64,000 nt of DNA from Myxococcales bacterium (GTDB lineage: Bacteria > Myxococcota_A > Polyangia > Polyangiales > Polyangiaceae): contig JADJCA010000011.1 of assembly GCA_016703425.1 (NCBI GenBank), positions 248,001 to 312,000 of the forward strand. The letters are read 5' to 3'. Positions 47,878-57,121 of this stretch are shown piece after piece. The number at the start of each line of letters is the position of its first letter. Position 1 is the first letter of the stretch. The notes under the pieces were generated by a model. The model did not search any database. It was given only the letters and a program-made list of their open reading frames with translations, and had not been told where the DNA came from. The position numbers and the translations under genes were made by a program.

Positions 47878-48549
47878 ATGGCTTCACAGGTGCGCTCGCC
47901 GACGAAGCCGCTCCTTCGAGGAGTTTCGCACCAGGTCGCGTTCTTCGTCGCCGTGGTGGCCACGGCCTGGCTCGTGAGGGGCGCGCCTTCAGAACGAGCG
48001 GCCGCCGCGGCCCTCGTTTTCGGAACGAGCTTGGCGCTGCTGCTCGGCACCAGCGCGCTCTATCACCGCATCGACTGGCAGCCGCAGGCCCGCGCGCGCA
48101 TGCGCCGCCTCGACCACGCGGCCATTTTCATTCTTATCGCGGGCGGGTACACGCCGCTCCTGTGGCTCGTGCCGTCGCCCGACCCGGGTGCGGGCGGGGG
48201 CAAGGGCGCCCTCCTCGCCGTTTGGCTCGGCGCTGCCGTGGGGGTCGTCAAGTCGATGGTGTGGAGCCAATCGCCCAAGTGGGTGACGGCGGCCATCAGC
48301 CTCGCCGTCGGCTGGATGGTCGTCGGCCCCGTCATCGACCGAGCGCCAGCGATGAGCGCGCTCTCCGTTGGATGCGTGGTCGCCAGCGGAGTTCTCTACA
48401 GCCTCGGCGCCGTCGTCTACGCCGCGAGGAGGCCCGACCCCGTCCCCCGGGTGTTCGGCTACCACGAGGTCTTCCATGCGCTCGTGGTGCTGGCGAGCGC
48501 GTGCCTCTTCGTTCACGTGACCCTCGTCGTCCGGGGCGGCGCGCGCTAA
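47878..48549 (+). CDS. Hemolysin III / PAQR-family membrane protein
   Basis: 223 residues with seven predicted membrane helices. The family marks are present: GVSHQVAF early, LGTSALYHRIDWQPQARARMRRLDHAAIFILIAGGYTPL in the middle, and GYHEVFHALVVLASACLFVHV near the end. The conserved His residues (ALYHR, RLDHA, HEVFH.LV) form the metal site of PAQR proteins. Bacterial HlyIII-type proteins act in the inner membrane, with roles proposed in membrane homeostasis; the toxin name is historical. Confidence 0.85.
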   Translation: MASQVRSPTKPLLRGVSHQVAFFVAVVATAWLVRGAPSERAAAAALVFGTSLALLLGTSALYHRIDWQPQARARMRRLDHAAIFILIAGGYTPLLWLVPSPDPGAGGGKGALLAVWLGAAVGVVKSMVWSQSPKWVTAAISLAVGWMVVGPVIDRAPAMSALSVGCVVASGVLYSLGAVVYAARRPDPVPRVFGYHEVFHALVVLASACLFVHVTLVVRGGAR

Positions 48550-48611
48550 GTGACGTCGCCGAGGCGGCGCCGGCTCACCCAAACTTTCTGGGCCGCGTCG
48601 GTCTAAGCGAC

Positions 48612-49148
48612 GTGTGGCTCTTGCTCTTCGCCCTCATGGCCTCGGCGCCGCTCAAGGCGCCCGGCCTACACAGCCCGATGCCCGGGGGCACGCTCGCGGG
48701 CTACCCCGGCGACACGGGCTTGGACATCGGCGGTCACTTCCTGTCGGTGCACGCCATCGCCAGCGGAACCCTCGAGTACTCGGAGCGCGGCCACACGTTG
48801 TGGACTAGAGCGCCCGACACGCCACACAGCGTCCGTCTACGGCTCGATGAACCGATCCCGTGGACGGATCGCCGAGATCCGAAACGCCCGCGCCAGCGCG
48901 CCGTCACTCACGTGTACTACACACACATGTCGACGCTGCGCTTCGCGGTGCCGGAAGGCAGCGAATCCTCGGTCCACGTCAGCGGCGGTGAGTGGCTCGG
49001 CCGTTCGGGGATCGGCAACGGCGTTCCTCACTTGCACATCGGCCTTCTGCTCGACGGAGACGTGTCGCAGTCGTCGTGGGAGTTCATCCTGCGCGAAGGC
49101 GAGGTGCGAGCGGTTCTCGGCAGCTACCGGAACGGCGCGCGCCTCTGA
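48612..49148 (+). CDS. Exported peptidase-M23-like protein
   Basis: About 178 residues from GTG 48612 (an ATG at 48636 is possible). A short hydrophobic signal (WLLLFALMASAPLKA). The domain has GYPGDTGLDIGGHFLSVHAIASGTLEY, followed by VYYTHMSTLRF and GNGVPHLHIGLLLDG. The order of G-x-x-GxDI, A-G-x-V-like turn, H-x-S/T and HLHIGL is that of the lysostaphin-like M23 peptidases, which cut peptidoglycan cross-bridges. The usual HxxxD zinc pair is changed (TGLDI instead of HxGxD), so activity is uncertain. Confidence 0.6.
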   Translation: MWLLLFALMASAPLKAPGLHSPMPGGTLAGYPGDTGLDIGGHFLSVHAIASGTLEYSERGHTLWTRAPDTPHSVRLRLDEPIPWTDRRDPKRPRQRAVTHVYYTHMSTLRFAVPEGSESSVHVSGGEWLGRSGIGNGVPHLHIGLLLDGDVSQSSWEFILREGEVRAVLGSYRNGARL

Positions 49149-49205
49149 GGCGCGAAGGGCGTCGAAGGAGTCACCGACGCGGCCAAATCGGCCTAGCGTG
49201 GCGGC

Positions 49206-49844
49206 ATGGGCGATCGACACGCATATTGGGACGCCGTCTACTCCAAGAAGAGCCCGACCGAGGTCAGCTGGTACGAAGCGTCGCCGACGCGGTCCCTTGA
49301 GCTCATCAAGCGCGCTGGGCTCCCGCCAAGCGCGCCCATCATCGACATCGGGGGCGGTGCATCGACGCTGGTCGACGAGCTCTTGGCGCGTGGGCATCTT
49401 GACGTCACCGTGGTGGATGCAGCCCAGAGGGCGCTCGACATTGTGGCCCAACGCACGCGAGACCTGCGACCGAAGGGCAGCGCCGTGCACCTCGAAGTCG
49501 CTGACGTCACGGCCTTCGAGCCGCGGCGACGCTTCTCGCTTTGGCACGATCGCGCGGTCTTCCACTTCTTGACGACCGCCGCCGATCAGGCGGCTTACCG
49601 ACGCGTCCTTCTCGCGGCGCTCGCCGACGACGGCACGGCGGTGCTCATGACGTTCGCCGAAGGTGGCCCCGAGACATGCAGCGGCCTGCCCGTCACACGA
49701 TGGTCTGAGGCCGCGCTCGCCGCGTTCTTTGCGCCCGAGCTGTCCCTCATCGAAAGCGGACGCGACGTGCACACGACACCGTGGGGCGCGCTCCAGGCCT
49801 TCACTTGGGTTCGCCTCGCGCGCCGGGCGGTTCACATGCCGTAG
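49206..49844 (+). CDS. Class I SAM-dependent methyltransferase
   Basis: 212 residues, cytoplasmic. Starts with HAYWDAVYSKKSPTEVSWYE, a pattern typical of a small methyltransferase group (thiopurine/tellurite-resistance-like). Motif I is PIIDIGGGASTLVDELL, followed by VTVVDAAQRALD (acidic residue binding the ribose), VADVTAFEP, and FSLWHDRAVFHFLT. Substrate unknown. The 3' end overlaps the convergent kinase gene by 13 bases. Confidence 0.85.
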   Translation: MGDRHAYWDAVYSKKSPTEVSWYEASPTRSLELIKRAGLPPSAPIIDIGGGASTLVDELLARGHLDVTVVDAAQRALDIVAQRTRDLRPKGSAVHLEVADVTAFEPRRRFSLWHDRAVFHFLTTAADQAAYRRVLLAALADDGTAVLMTFAEGGPETCSGLPVTRWSEAALAAFFAPELSLIESGRDVHTTPWGALQAFTWVRLARRAVHMP

Positions 49845-51457
49845 GGGTTCGGGTGAAGCTCGGGCCGCGGCGCCGGGGCTTCCGTCTTCGCGGGCTCCGG
49901 CGCGCGCTCCGGCTTCGCCTCCGCTTGCGGGTGCGGCGCGGGCTTCCCCTTGGGGCGGCCGCGCAAGACTTGTCGGCCTCCGGCAAAAGGCGCCGGCGTC
50001 GGACGAGGTGTCGCGATGACGGTGGGCTCCGCTTGTGCCGCGGCGGGGGCGGCCGGGGCCGGCGACGCATGGCCAGCACCAAACGGCAGCGCCTCGAGCA
50101 CGGGCGTCGGCGGTGGGGCCGGCGGCGCCGGGGCGGCGATGGCCGTGGCCGCCGTCACCGGTGCCGAGGTCCCCGAGAGCACGAAGGGAATCGCCATCAG
50201 ACCGAACATACCCACCGCGACGAGCGCCGCGAGCGCGACGCCGCGCTTCGGTCGACGGATCTTCTTGGCCGTCGCGAGCGAAGCTGCCGAGAGATCATCG
50301 AAGGGCAAGAGCGAGTCGGTCGTCGTGATGATCGGATCGATGGGCAGGCCGATGGGAATGAGGCTCGGCTCCGTCGCCGGCGCGTCGTCGGCCGTCAGCA
50401 CGAACTCCGCCATCTGCGGCATGGGAACGATCGGCGGCAGCGTCAGCGTGTGCGCTTCGCCGTCGAGGCGCCCCGACGGCAATGGCGTCGAGCGGACGAG
50501 CGCAGGGCCCGAGGTCACCGCCGGCGTTGCCGTCGGCATTTGATTGACGACCGCCGCGAGCCTTGGCGACGCGAAGGGCGCGAAGGCGCGCGCTAACTCG
50601 GCAGCGGACTGGTACCGCTCGTGCGGCTCGCGCGCGAGGCAACGATTGATGATCGCCTCCACCGTCGGCGGGAGATCGGGGCGCACCTTGCTGAGGGGCG
50701 CGAAGCGGCGCTCGAGGACCGCGCAGAACACTTCACCGACCGATTGGCCGTCGAAGGGCAGGCGACCCGCGAGCAGCTGGTAGGCCACGATCCCCATCGA
50801 CCAGATGTCCGTGCGGTGGTCCACCGAGCGCGCGTCACGAATGTGCTCGGGTGACATGTACGGAGGTGATCCGAGCATGCCGTCGCGCGACGTGGTGAGC
50901 GTGTGCTCAAACTCTTCTTGGCCACGCGCCTTCGAGATTCCGAAATCCAAGACCTTGAGCGTGTGACTACCGTCGGGGTTCGCGTGGTCGAAGAGGTTCG
51001 ACGGCTTCACGTCGCGATGCACGACGCCGACTTGATGCGAGCACGCCAGCGCGTCACAGGCTTGAACGACGCAATCGGCGACGTCGCGGAGCCCGAGGGG
51101 CCCTTCGGCGCGGAGCCGCTTGCCGAAGTCCCGACCGCGGAGGCGCTCCATCACGATGAAGGGTGTCTCTTCTTCCGGCGAGCTGACGGCGATGACCTTG
51201 ACGACGTGCGTGCTGTTGATGCGGGAGACGGCGCGCGCCTCGCGGAAGAAGCGCTCGACCCAAACACGCTCCGACGGCGGCGAGAGGAGCAGCTTGATGG
51301 CGACGGCGCGGCCTGCCTCGTCGCGGGCCGCCACGACCCGTCCCATGCCCCCCGTACCGATGACACCCTCGACCTGATAACGACCCGCGATGAGCTCCCC
51401 GTCGCGCGGGGCGCTGGGATCGTGGCGTTCGTTACGGGCTTCGGCGAGCGATCTCAT
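49832..51457 (-). CDS. Membrane-anchored Ser/Thr protein kinase
   Basis: 541 residues. Kinase domain about 27-290 with the full catalytic set: IGTGGMGRVVAA, Lys55 in VAIKLLL, HRDVKPSN with Asp149, DFG with Asp171, and GSPPYMSPEH. A membrane helix lies near 408-431 (GVALAALVAVGMFGLMAIPFVL). A long Pro/Ala/Lys-rich outer tail follows, ending in a His/Pro/Asn segment, with no sensor domain recognised. Followed on the same strand upstream by an FHA-type sigma-54 activator gene; FHA domains bind phosphothreonine, so a functional link is possible (inference). Confidence 0.9.
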   Translation of the reverse strand: MRSLAEARNERHDPSAPRDGELIAGRYQVEGVIGTGGMGRVVAARDEAGRAVAIKLLLSPPSERVWVERFFREARAVSRINSTHVVKVIAVSSPEEETPFIVMERLRGRDFGKRLRAEGPLGLRDVADCVVQACDALACSHQVGVVHRDVKPSNLFDHANPDGSHTLKVLDFGISKARGQEEFEHTLTTSRDGMLGSPPYMSPEHIRDARSVDHRTDIWSMGIVAYQLLAGRLPFDGQSVGEVFCAVLERRFAPLSKVRPDLPPTVEAIINRCLAREPHERYQSAAELARAFAPFASPRLAAVVNQMPTATPAVTSGPALVRSTPLPSGRLDGEAHTLTLPPIVPMPQMAEFVLTADDAPATEPSLIPIGLPIDPIITTTDSLLPFDDLSAASLATAKKIRRPKRGVALAALVAVGMFGLMAIPFVLSGTSAPVTAATAIAAPAPPAPPPTPVLEALPFGAGHASPAPAAPAAAQAEPTVIATPRPTPAPFAGGRQVLRGRPKGKPAPHPQAEAKPERAPEPAKTEAPAPRPELHPNPYGM

Positions 51458-51716
51458 GCGGGGGCGTAGACTCCTTCAAGCAACCGAGATGCCACGACGT
51501 CGGTCGCCAGGACCTCGATCCGAGGGCGGTTTTCTATTGTCTCCCAAGCGTGACGCGCCGTCGCGCCGCGTGCATGGAGAACCATCTATCCATGTACGAC
51601 AATGGCGACTTTGTGCGCGAATATCTGCGAGATAGCCGCCTCGCGCTGTGGCCTAGGCGTTCACAACCGCCGTCTCCGAGCGCGCTTGCGACGTCTGCGA
51701 ACCGTCGCGACCAGCC
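51458..51716. other. 259-base intergenic spacer
   Basis: Between the kinase start and the end of the activator gene. I see no gene or clear repeat; it should hold the kinase promoter. Confidence 0.4.
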
Positions 51717-53117
51717 TTACATGCCGCCGGGCGGCGGCATGGTGCCGCCGGGCGGCGGATCGCTGGGACGAAGGCGCGCCATCATCCGGTAGAAGCTCGG
51801 GCGCGCGACGCCAGCGAGCTCGGCAGCGCGCGACATCACGCCGCTCGCGCGCTCAAGGACGCGCGGCAAGTACTGCTCTTCGAAGCGGTCGAGGACGATC
51901 TTCCGAGCCTCGTGGTAGGTGAGCGACGCGAGGTCGTCGTCAGCCGAGCGCGCGACAGCGCTCGCACGGTCGAAGAGTCCGCGCTCGCTGCCGAAGACCG
52001 CGTAACGCTCGACAACGTTGCGCAGCTCGCGGACGTTGCCGGGCCAAGGATAGGCCGCGAGCATCGAGGAGAAGTCCGCGGGGAAGTCGGCGTTGGGGTC
52101 GCCCCGCAACGCGCGCAAGATGACGCGCGCGATGGGCAGGATGTCTTCTGTGCGGTCGCGAAGCGGCGGCACGGTGACGCGGGCCACGGCCAAGCGATAG
52201 TAGAGGTCGGTGCGGAACTCGCCGGTGCGCGCGCCTTCGGCGAGGCGCCGATTGGTGGCGGCGATGACGCGCACGTTCACGGGCTTCGGCGCGCGCGCGC
52301 CAACGCGACGAATCTCGCGCTGCTCAAGCGCGCGAAGGAGCTTGGGCTGGAGGTCGAGCGGCAATTCGCCGATTTCATCGAGAAAGATGGTGCCGCCGTC
52401 GGCTTCTTCGAACATGCCGCGGCGCGATTCCGTCGCGCCCGTGAAGGCGCCGCGCTCGTGACCGAAGAGCTCGCTCTCGACGAGGTTTGCCGGGATGGCG
52501 CCACAGTCCACAACGACGAACGGACCGTCATAGCGGGGCGAACGCTGGTGAATGCCGCGGGCGAGGAGGTCTTTTCCAACGCCGCTCTCACCTTCGATGA
52601 GCACCGTGAGGTCGGAGCCGGCGATGCGCTCAAGGTTGGCGAACATGTGCCGCATGACCGTCGACGAGCCGATGGCGTCGCCGAAGCGGTCGGCCTCGCT
52701 GAGCGGGAGCTCGATGGACTCCGGTTCGATCGAGATCTGGATGGTCGTGCCGCCGATGGTGATGGCGGTGTCTTGCGACAGCGTGGCGTCGCGCACCCGC
52801 ATGCCGCCGATGTACGTGCCGTTCTTGCTCGTGTCCTGGAGCCGCGCGCCGCTCAAGTCGAGCAGGATGCGCAGGTGCTCACGCGACACGCCGGGATCGG
52901 AGATCCGAAGGTCGGCGGTTTGGCCCGAGCCGATGATGAAAAGGGGCCGGTCGACGCGCGCCGTGATCCCTTGTTCGGAGCCTTTGAGGATGCGAAGCGA
53001 GACGGCGCGCACTCGAAATGCGCTGGCGCTCGCCGCCACGGTTTGGGTCAACTCGGAGACGGGAGGCACGTCGGAAGTGTGCACTTTTTCTTCAGCCATA
53101 GCCAAACGCTCTTTCAT
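51717..53117 (-). CDS. FHA-domain sigma-54-dependent transcriptional activator
   Basis: 466 residues from ATG 53117 (ATG 53099 is an alternative, with AAAGAG upstream). Residues 55-130 form an FHA domain (FIIGSGQTADLRISDPGVSREHLRI, SKNGTYIGG), which binds phosphothreonine. The AAA+ domain runs about 148-380, with Walker A GESGVGKD (176-183), the sigma-54 contact loop GAFTGA (223-228), Walker B GGTIFLDEIGEL and the R-finger region. The Fis-type helix-turn-helix is near 425-450 (MSRAAELAGVARPSFYRMM). The tail holds a PPPGG repeat. Activity is likely gated by Ser/Thr kinases such as the one at 49832 (inference). It may drive the sigma-54-like promoters noted in this window. Confidence 0.92.
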   Translation of the reverse strand: MKERLAMAEEKVHTSDVPPVSELTQTVAASASAFRVRAVSLRILKGSEQGITARVDRPLFIIGSGQTADLRISDPGVSREHLRILLDLSGARLQDTSKNGTYIGGMRVRDATLSQDTAITIGGTTIQISIEPESIELPLSEADRFGDAIGSSTVMRHMFANLERIAGSDLTVLIEGESGVGKDLLARGIHQRSPRYDGPFVVVDCGAIPANLVESELFGHERGAFTGATESRRGMFEEADGGTIFLDEIGELPLDLQPKLLRALEQREIRRVGARAPKPVNVRVIAATNRRLAEGARTGEFRTDLYYRLAVARVTVPPLRDRTEDILPIARVILRALRGDPNADFPADFSSMLAAYPWPGNVRELRNVVERYAVFGSERGLFDRASAVARSADDDLASLTYHEARKIVLDRFEEQYLPRVLERASGVMSRAAELAGVARPSFYRMMARLRPSDPPPGGTMPPPGGM

Positions 53118-53168
53118 GGCACCCCGAAAAAAGACGTCGCGCTGCTGCCGGGGCTGCTACCGGGCCTG

Positions 53169-53621
53169 CTACCGGGCGAGCCGGTACGCGTCGCAGTCGG
53201 CCTTGTGAGCCCCGTAGCTGGGCCAGCTTCGAAAGGCCGACATTTGGTACACGGCGAACGCGCATTTGGCGTTCTCGGCCGCGTCGTAGAGCCGCTCGAC
53301 CTTCGTTGGGCATCCCGGCGTGTTGGCCACGTGCACGCTGTTGATGAGGAAGAGGCCGACGTCCCAGGTTCCGTTGGGCCGGCGCCGCGCCGCCAAGTCG
53401 TTGAGACCCGACTCGTATTGGCCGATGCAGACCATGCGTGGGATCGTCGCCGCTGGAAAGCCAGCCTTCGCCAAGAGGTTCGCCACCGCCGCGTCGCTCA
53501 ACGTTCGTTCATCGGAGAGCGCCTCGCTCGTGGTGCCGGTCTCGTGTTCGACGCTTGGCGAGCAGGCGCCAAGCACCAAGACGGCGAAGGGCGCCAACTG
53601 AGCGGCGAGCGGGCGAGTCAT
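53169..53621 (-). CDS. Lysozyme-like lipoprotein
   Basis: 150 residues from ATG 53621. Lipobox VLGACS (Cys20). The domain CIGQYESGLNDLAARR, then TWDVGLFLINSVHV, then NAKCAFAVYQ and FRSWPSYG, follows the order of C-type lysozymes and SLT enzymes. Glu70 in QYESG is the catalytic acid, followed by the DxGLFxIN block. Four cysteines (65, 104, 120, 143) could form two disulfides. It would cut peptidoglycan glycan strands at the envelope. Compact, with no extra domains. Confidence 0.7.
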   Translation of the reverse strand: MTRPLAAQLAPFAVLVLGACSPSVEHETGTTSEALSDERTLSDAAVANLLAKAGFPAATIPRMVCIGQYESGLNDLAARRRPNGTWDVGLFLINSVHVANTPGCPTKVERLYDAAENAKCAFAVYQMSAFRSWPSYGAHKADCDAYRLAR

Positions 53622-53628
53622 GGGAACC

Positions 53629-53644
53629 TGCACCTATCGGTGCA
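53629..53644. repeat. Short palindrome at the lysozyme-like gene start
   Basis: TGCACC-TATC-GGTGCA, six-base arms with a four-base loop, 8 bases before the ATG at 53621. It could be an operator or an RNA hairpin hiding the ribosome site. Confidence 0.35.
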
Positions 53645-53764
53645 ACGAGTGGACCATGCGCCCGCCCTCGCGGCGGCCGTCCGGCGCTCGAATTCCGCGC
53701 TCGGAGCGGCGTCGATGGACCGCGGGGGGCCCACCTTGTCGCCGCCTCGCGACGCTTGGTTCGC

Positions 53765-54793
53765 TTAGCCGTCGACGACGTTGAGCACGTATTCGGCGAT
53801 CTTCTCGTGACCCTTGGGCGTCGGGTGAATGCACGTAAAGTCGAACCAGAGCTCGGCGCCGGGGCCCCGGTAACACTGCAGCGCGGGGTCGTCCCGGTGG
53901 TAGCCGTGGCCGCAGAAGTTCTCGAGAAGAAATAGAACGTCGCTCCCGGTCTCGACGGCGTGGCGCACGAGCTCCTCTTCGAAGTGCGAAACGATGGGCT
54001 CGCCGGCCTTGAAGACGCCGCCGTTGCCGGTGAGGTTCGCCGCCGGGCACGACGAGAGATCACCGGTCGTGTCGGTGTATTCGTAGACGTTGCCAAAGAT
54101 GACGAAGCTCCCGTTCGGGAAGCGCGCCTTGTCCTTGAGCCAATCAAGGGCGGAGCGGAGCTGGCCAGCGGCCTCGTCGGCAACGGCCTGTCCTTCGGCG
54201 GGCGTGAGGTTGTCGCCGCTCCAAGCGTGGACGTCGTTGCCACCCAGCGTCATGACGACGAGCGTGCGTTTCGGTTCGACGGCCGCTGCAAAACATGTCT
54301 CGAGCTGGCCCTTCTGCCCGGACTTGGGGTCGTTCGCGAGGTCCGCCATGCGCGCGCCCCAACGCGCGCAGTTCTTCACCTCGACGTCACCAAAACGCGC
54401 GCGAACGCCGGCTTCGACGCGCGCGCGGTAGATCTGGTTCGACGCGGTAGGGGGGGTGCCTTGCGTGATCGAGTCGCCGAGGAACACGAGCTTCTCCACG
54501 CCTCGAATCGACTGGGCCTGGGTGCCGGCGCAGTGGCGCCCCATCTTCGGCGCGAACCGATCGTAGTTCGGGCCCGGCACCGGGCCCGCGAGATCCGCGA
54601 AACAGTCCGTTGGCTTCGTCGGTGAGGGTCGGTCGTCGATGGCGTCGATCGCCACGTCGGGGGCCGCCGCGTCGGAGGAGGTCGCCGCGGCCGGCGCGTC
54701 GACGTTTCCACCACACGCGACGTGACCGAGCACCAGGGTCGCCGTGGTTGTCACCAAGGGCAGGAGCCATGGCAGCCAGGACGCGACGCGCAT
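53765..54793 (-). CDS. SGNH/GDSL-family hydrolase lipoprotein
   Basis: 342 residues from ATG 54793; a longer frame to 54832 adds nothing meaningful. Lipobox HVACG (Cys27), Asp/Ala linker, then an SGNH hydrolase domain. Block I is VFLGDSITQG with Ser108, the oxyanion Gly is in NCARWGARM, block III is MTLGGNDVHAW, and block V is DFTCIHPTPKGHEK with the catalytic Asp/His. Such enzymes are esterases or lipases, often deacetylating polysaccharide or lipid. Several Cys suggest disulfides. Substrate unknown. Confidence 0.85.
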   Translation of the reverse strand: MRVASWLPWLLPLVTTTATLVLGHVACGGNVDAPAAATSSDAAAPDVAIDAIDDRPSPTKPTDCFADLAGPVPGPNYDRFAPKMGRHCAGTQAQSIRGVEKLVFLGDSITQGTPPTASNQIYRARVEAGVRARFGDVEVKNCARWGARMADLANDPKSGQKGQLETCFAAAVEPKRTLVVMTLGGNDVHAWSGDNLTPAEGQAVADEAAGQLRSALDWLKDKARFPNGSFVIFGNVYEYTDTTGDLSSCPAANLTGNGGVFKAGEPIVSHFEEELVRHAVETGSDVLFLLENFCGHGYHRDDPALQCYRGPGAELWFDFTCIHPTPKGHEKIAEYVLNVVDG

Positions 54794-54903
54794 CACCGAA
54801 GCATGGCACTTCGAACCGAGCTGTGAAACCACTATGCGGCCCGACGAAGCTCGGCGGGCGCGGTCCGTCCACCTTGGTCAGGGAGGCGCACGACAGCGTC
54901 ACG

Positions 54904-57081
54904 TCAGCGCGTGTTGCCCTCGAGCTCTTCGAGGACTCGCGTCGCTCCGTAGACGACCTTGAGCGCGTGCACGATGCCGCGGCCGTGCACGGCGACGGCG
55001 CGGTTCTTCTCGCCCTCGTAGCCGAAGTCACCGCCCAGCGAGTGGATGTTGCCGTCGAAGATGAGACCGACGATCTCGCCTTGCTTGTCGATGACCGGCG
55101 AGCCGGAGTTGCCGCCGATGATGTCGTTGGTCGTCACGAAATTGAACGGCACGTCTCGGTCGACAGCCTTCCCAGCGCTAATCCATCGCGGTGGCAGCTC
55201 GAACGGTTCGGCCCCCGTCGCGCGGTCGAAGAGGCCACCGAAGGTCGTGGCCATGGGCACATCACGCGCGCCGTCGCGATAACCTCGGGCGACGCCAAAG
55301 GACAACCGGAGCGAGAACGTCGCGTCGGGATAACGGCTCGTGCCCTCCGCCGCGAAGCGCGCACGGGCGATGAGCTCATCGTTCTTCTTGATGATCGCGT
55401 CGACCTTGTCTTCCCACTCCTTGCGGACCGCGCGGGCCGGGCCGTCGAGCGTTCGGGCCAAGACGAGCATCGGGTCCTGACTCTTGGCCACGGCGGCGAG
55501 ATCGCCGAACAACGACTTGCGAAAGCTCGGCGAGCCCAGCTTGGTGCCACGCACGGCGGCTGACGCGACGTCGCGCGGGGACTTCTTGCCGAGCACGGCG
55601 CGCACCGCCGGGTCGTCGGGGGAGATGAGCTCGCGAAGCTTCACGAGGCCGTGCGTGAGCAGGAGCGACTCGAGGCCGACGTAGGTCGGTGCGTCGGCGA
55701 AGAGCTGCGCCTTGATGGCGGGCTTCTTCGCGTCGGCGTACTCCGGCAGGCGCTCTTCGTTCTTCTTTTCGAACTCGGCGGCGGCGCGAACCAGGGTGCG
55801 CGCGTAGCCGAAGAGGTCCGCGTCGATGGCGGCGCTTCCTTCGAGGGCCGCGTAGCGAACGAAGAGACGCTTCGCTTCCTCTTCGGCGCGCGCGATGGCA
55901 TCCCACGCGCCCTTCGCTTGCGCAAGCTCGGGACGCGTGGCGGACTCGACGGCGTTGCGCAACGACGCCTCGGCGGCGCGCTTCTTTTCGAGGAAGGCCG
56001 GCTCCACGAGGGCCTCGCGACGGCCGCGGAGGGCCTTGAGCCCGTTCTCGATGGTGTGGAGCGTCTCCTGGGACGTGCGCCGCTCTTCCTTGCCGATGGA
56101 AGCGTATTGGTTGAGGAGACCTCGCTTCTCGGAGAGCCACTGCAAGCGATTGGGCAACTCGACGTCGCGCTTCCACGCGAGCTGCGAGAGCGTGAGGAGG
56201 CGCGACGTGCGCCCCGGGTGACCCGCGACGAAGGTGAGCTCTCCCTCCTTCGGTCCGACCTTTGACCATGGAAAGTAGTGCGGTTGCTCGAGCGGCCTCT
56301 GGTCCTTGCCGTAAACGCGCAGGAACGTGAGGTCGAGGTTGTACCGAGGGAAGTTGAAGTTGTCGGGGTCGCCGCCAAAGAAAGCGATGCCTGACTCCGG
56401 CGCGAAGACGAGGCGCACGTCCTGAAAGCGCGCGTAGCGGTAGAGGTGATAGAGGCCCCCCCGGTAGAGCGACACGACGTCGCAGCGCGCGCCGTCGTCC
56501 TTCGCGCACGCCTTCTCGAGCTTCGCGACGACGCCCTTTTGCGCGTCGAGGTAGGCGCGATCGGACAGGCCTTTGGTTGCCGCGGCGACCTGTTCGGTGA
56601 CGTCGGTGATCTCCACCAACTGATTGACCTCCATGCCCGGGCAACGACGCTCGTCGGCTTGGGTCTTCGCCGTGAACCCAGCGGCCGTAAGATCGTTCGC
56701 CTTGGTGGAGAGCTGCGCGATGCAGTCGGCGGCGCAGTGATGATTGGTCATCACGAGGCCGTGCTTCGACACGAAGCTTCCGGAGCAACCGAGCGCGAGC
56801 CTTACAGCCGAGAGGCGCGTGTGCTCGAGCCACTCCTTGCTGGGCGAGAAGCCGCGGAAGCGACCGAGCCGCTCCGAGGGGAAGTCGCTGAGGAGCCACA
56901 TGCCCTCGTCGCTCGTGAGCTCGGCGGCCTTTGGCGTCGAGGGCGTTGCCGGCAAAGCGCGCTCTTGCGCGACGGAGGGCACGGCGGGCAGCGGCGCTGG
57001 GACGTGCGGCGGGGCGGGCTCGGCGCCCCCGGCACAACCGACAAGGATCAGAAGCGCGAGGCCCGGCAGACGATGTGACAT
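54904..57081 (-). CDS. S46-family serine peptidase (dipeptidyl-peptidase 7/11-like)
   Basis: 725 residues. Lipobox LVGCAG. Residues after 55 follow the S46 pattern: DEGMWLLSDFP, then LGCSGSFVSKHGLVMTNHHCAADCIAQLS with the catalytic His, FFGGDPDNFNFPRYNLDLTFLRVY with the catalytic Asp region, a long helical cap, and GGNSGSPVIDKQGEIVGLIFDGNIHSLGGDF with the catalytic Ser near 661. S46 enzymes release dipeptides from N-termini in the periplasm of peptide-eating bacteria. That suits a predatory or proteolytic lifestyle. An inverted repeat at 57094-57121 lies just before its start. Confidence 0.9.
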   Translation of the reverse strand: MSHRLPGLALLILVGCAGGAEPAPPHVPAPLPAVPSVAQERALPATPSTPKAAELTSDEGMWLLSDFPSERLGRFRGFSPSKEWLEHTRLSAVRLALGCSGSFVSKHGLVMTNHHCAADCIAQLSTKANDLTAAGFTAKTQADERRCPGMEVNQLVEITDVTEQVAAATKGLSDRAYLDAQKGVVAKLEKACAKDDGARCDVVSLYRGGLYHLYRYARFQDVRLVFAPESGIAFFGGDPDNFNFPRYNLDLTFLRVYGKDQRPLEQPHYFPWSKVGPKEGELTFVAGHPGRTSRLLTLSQLAWKRDVELPNRLQWLSEKRGLLNQYASIGKEERRTSQETLHTIENGLKALRGRREALVEPAFLEKKRAAEASLRNAVESATRPELAQAKGAWDAIARAEEEAKRLFVRYAALEGSAAIDADLFGYARTLVRAAAEFEKKNEERLPEYADAKKPAIKAQLFADAPTYVGLESLLLTHGLVKLRELISPDDPAVRAVLGKKSPRDVASAAVRGTKLGSPSFRKSLFGDLAAVAKSQDPMLVLARTLDGPARAVRKEWEDKVDAIIKKNDELIARARFAAEGTSRYPDATFSLRLSFGVARGYRDGARDVPMATTFGGLFDRATGAEPFELPPRWISAGKAVDRDVPFNFVTTNDIIGGNSGSPVIDKQGEIVGLIFDGNIHSLGGDFGYEGEKNRAVAVHGRGIVHALKVVYGATRVLEELEGNTR

Positions 57082-57093
57082 GGCGGGCGAGTA

Positions 57094-57121
57094 GAGCGCA
57101 TTTCACAACGTGAATGCGCTC
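57094..57121. promoter_or_regulatory. Near-perfect inverted repeat before the S46 peptidase gene
   Basis: GAGCGCATTTCAC (57094-57106), AAC, GTGAATGCGCTC (57110-57121). The arms pair fully except for one extra T in the left arm. Centred about 26 bases upstream of the ATG at 57081. Typical size of a repressor operator. Confidence 0.5.

Noticed and set aside
47878..48549. Hemolysin toxin reading of the HlyIII protein
   Set aside because: The family is a PAQR-type inner-membrane group; the toxin name is historical.
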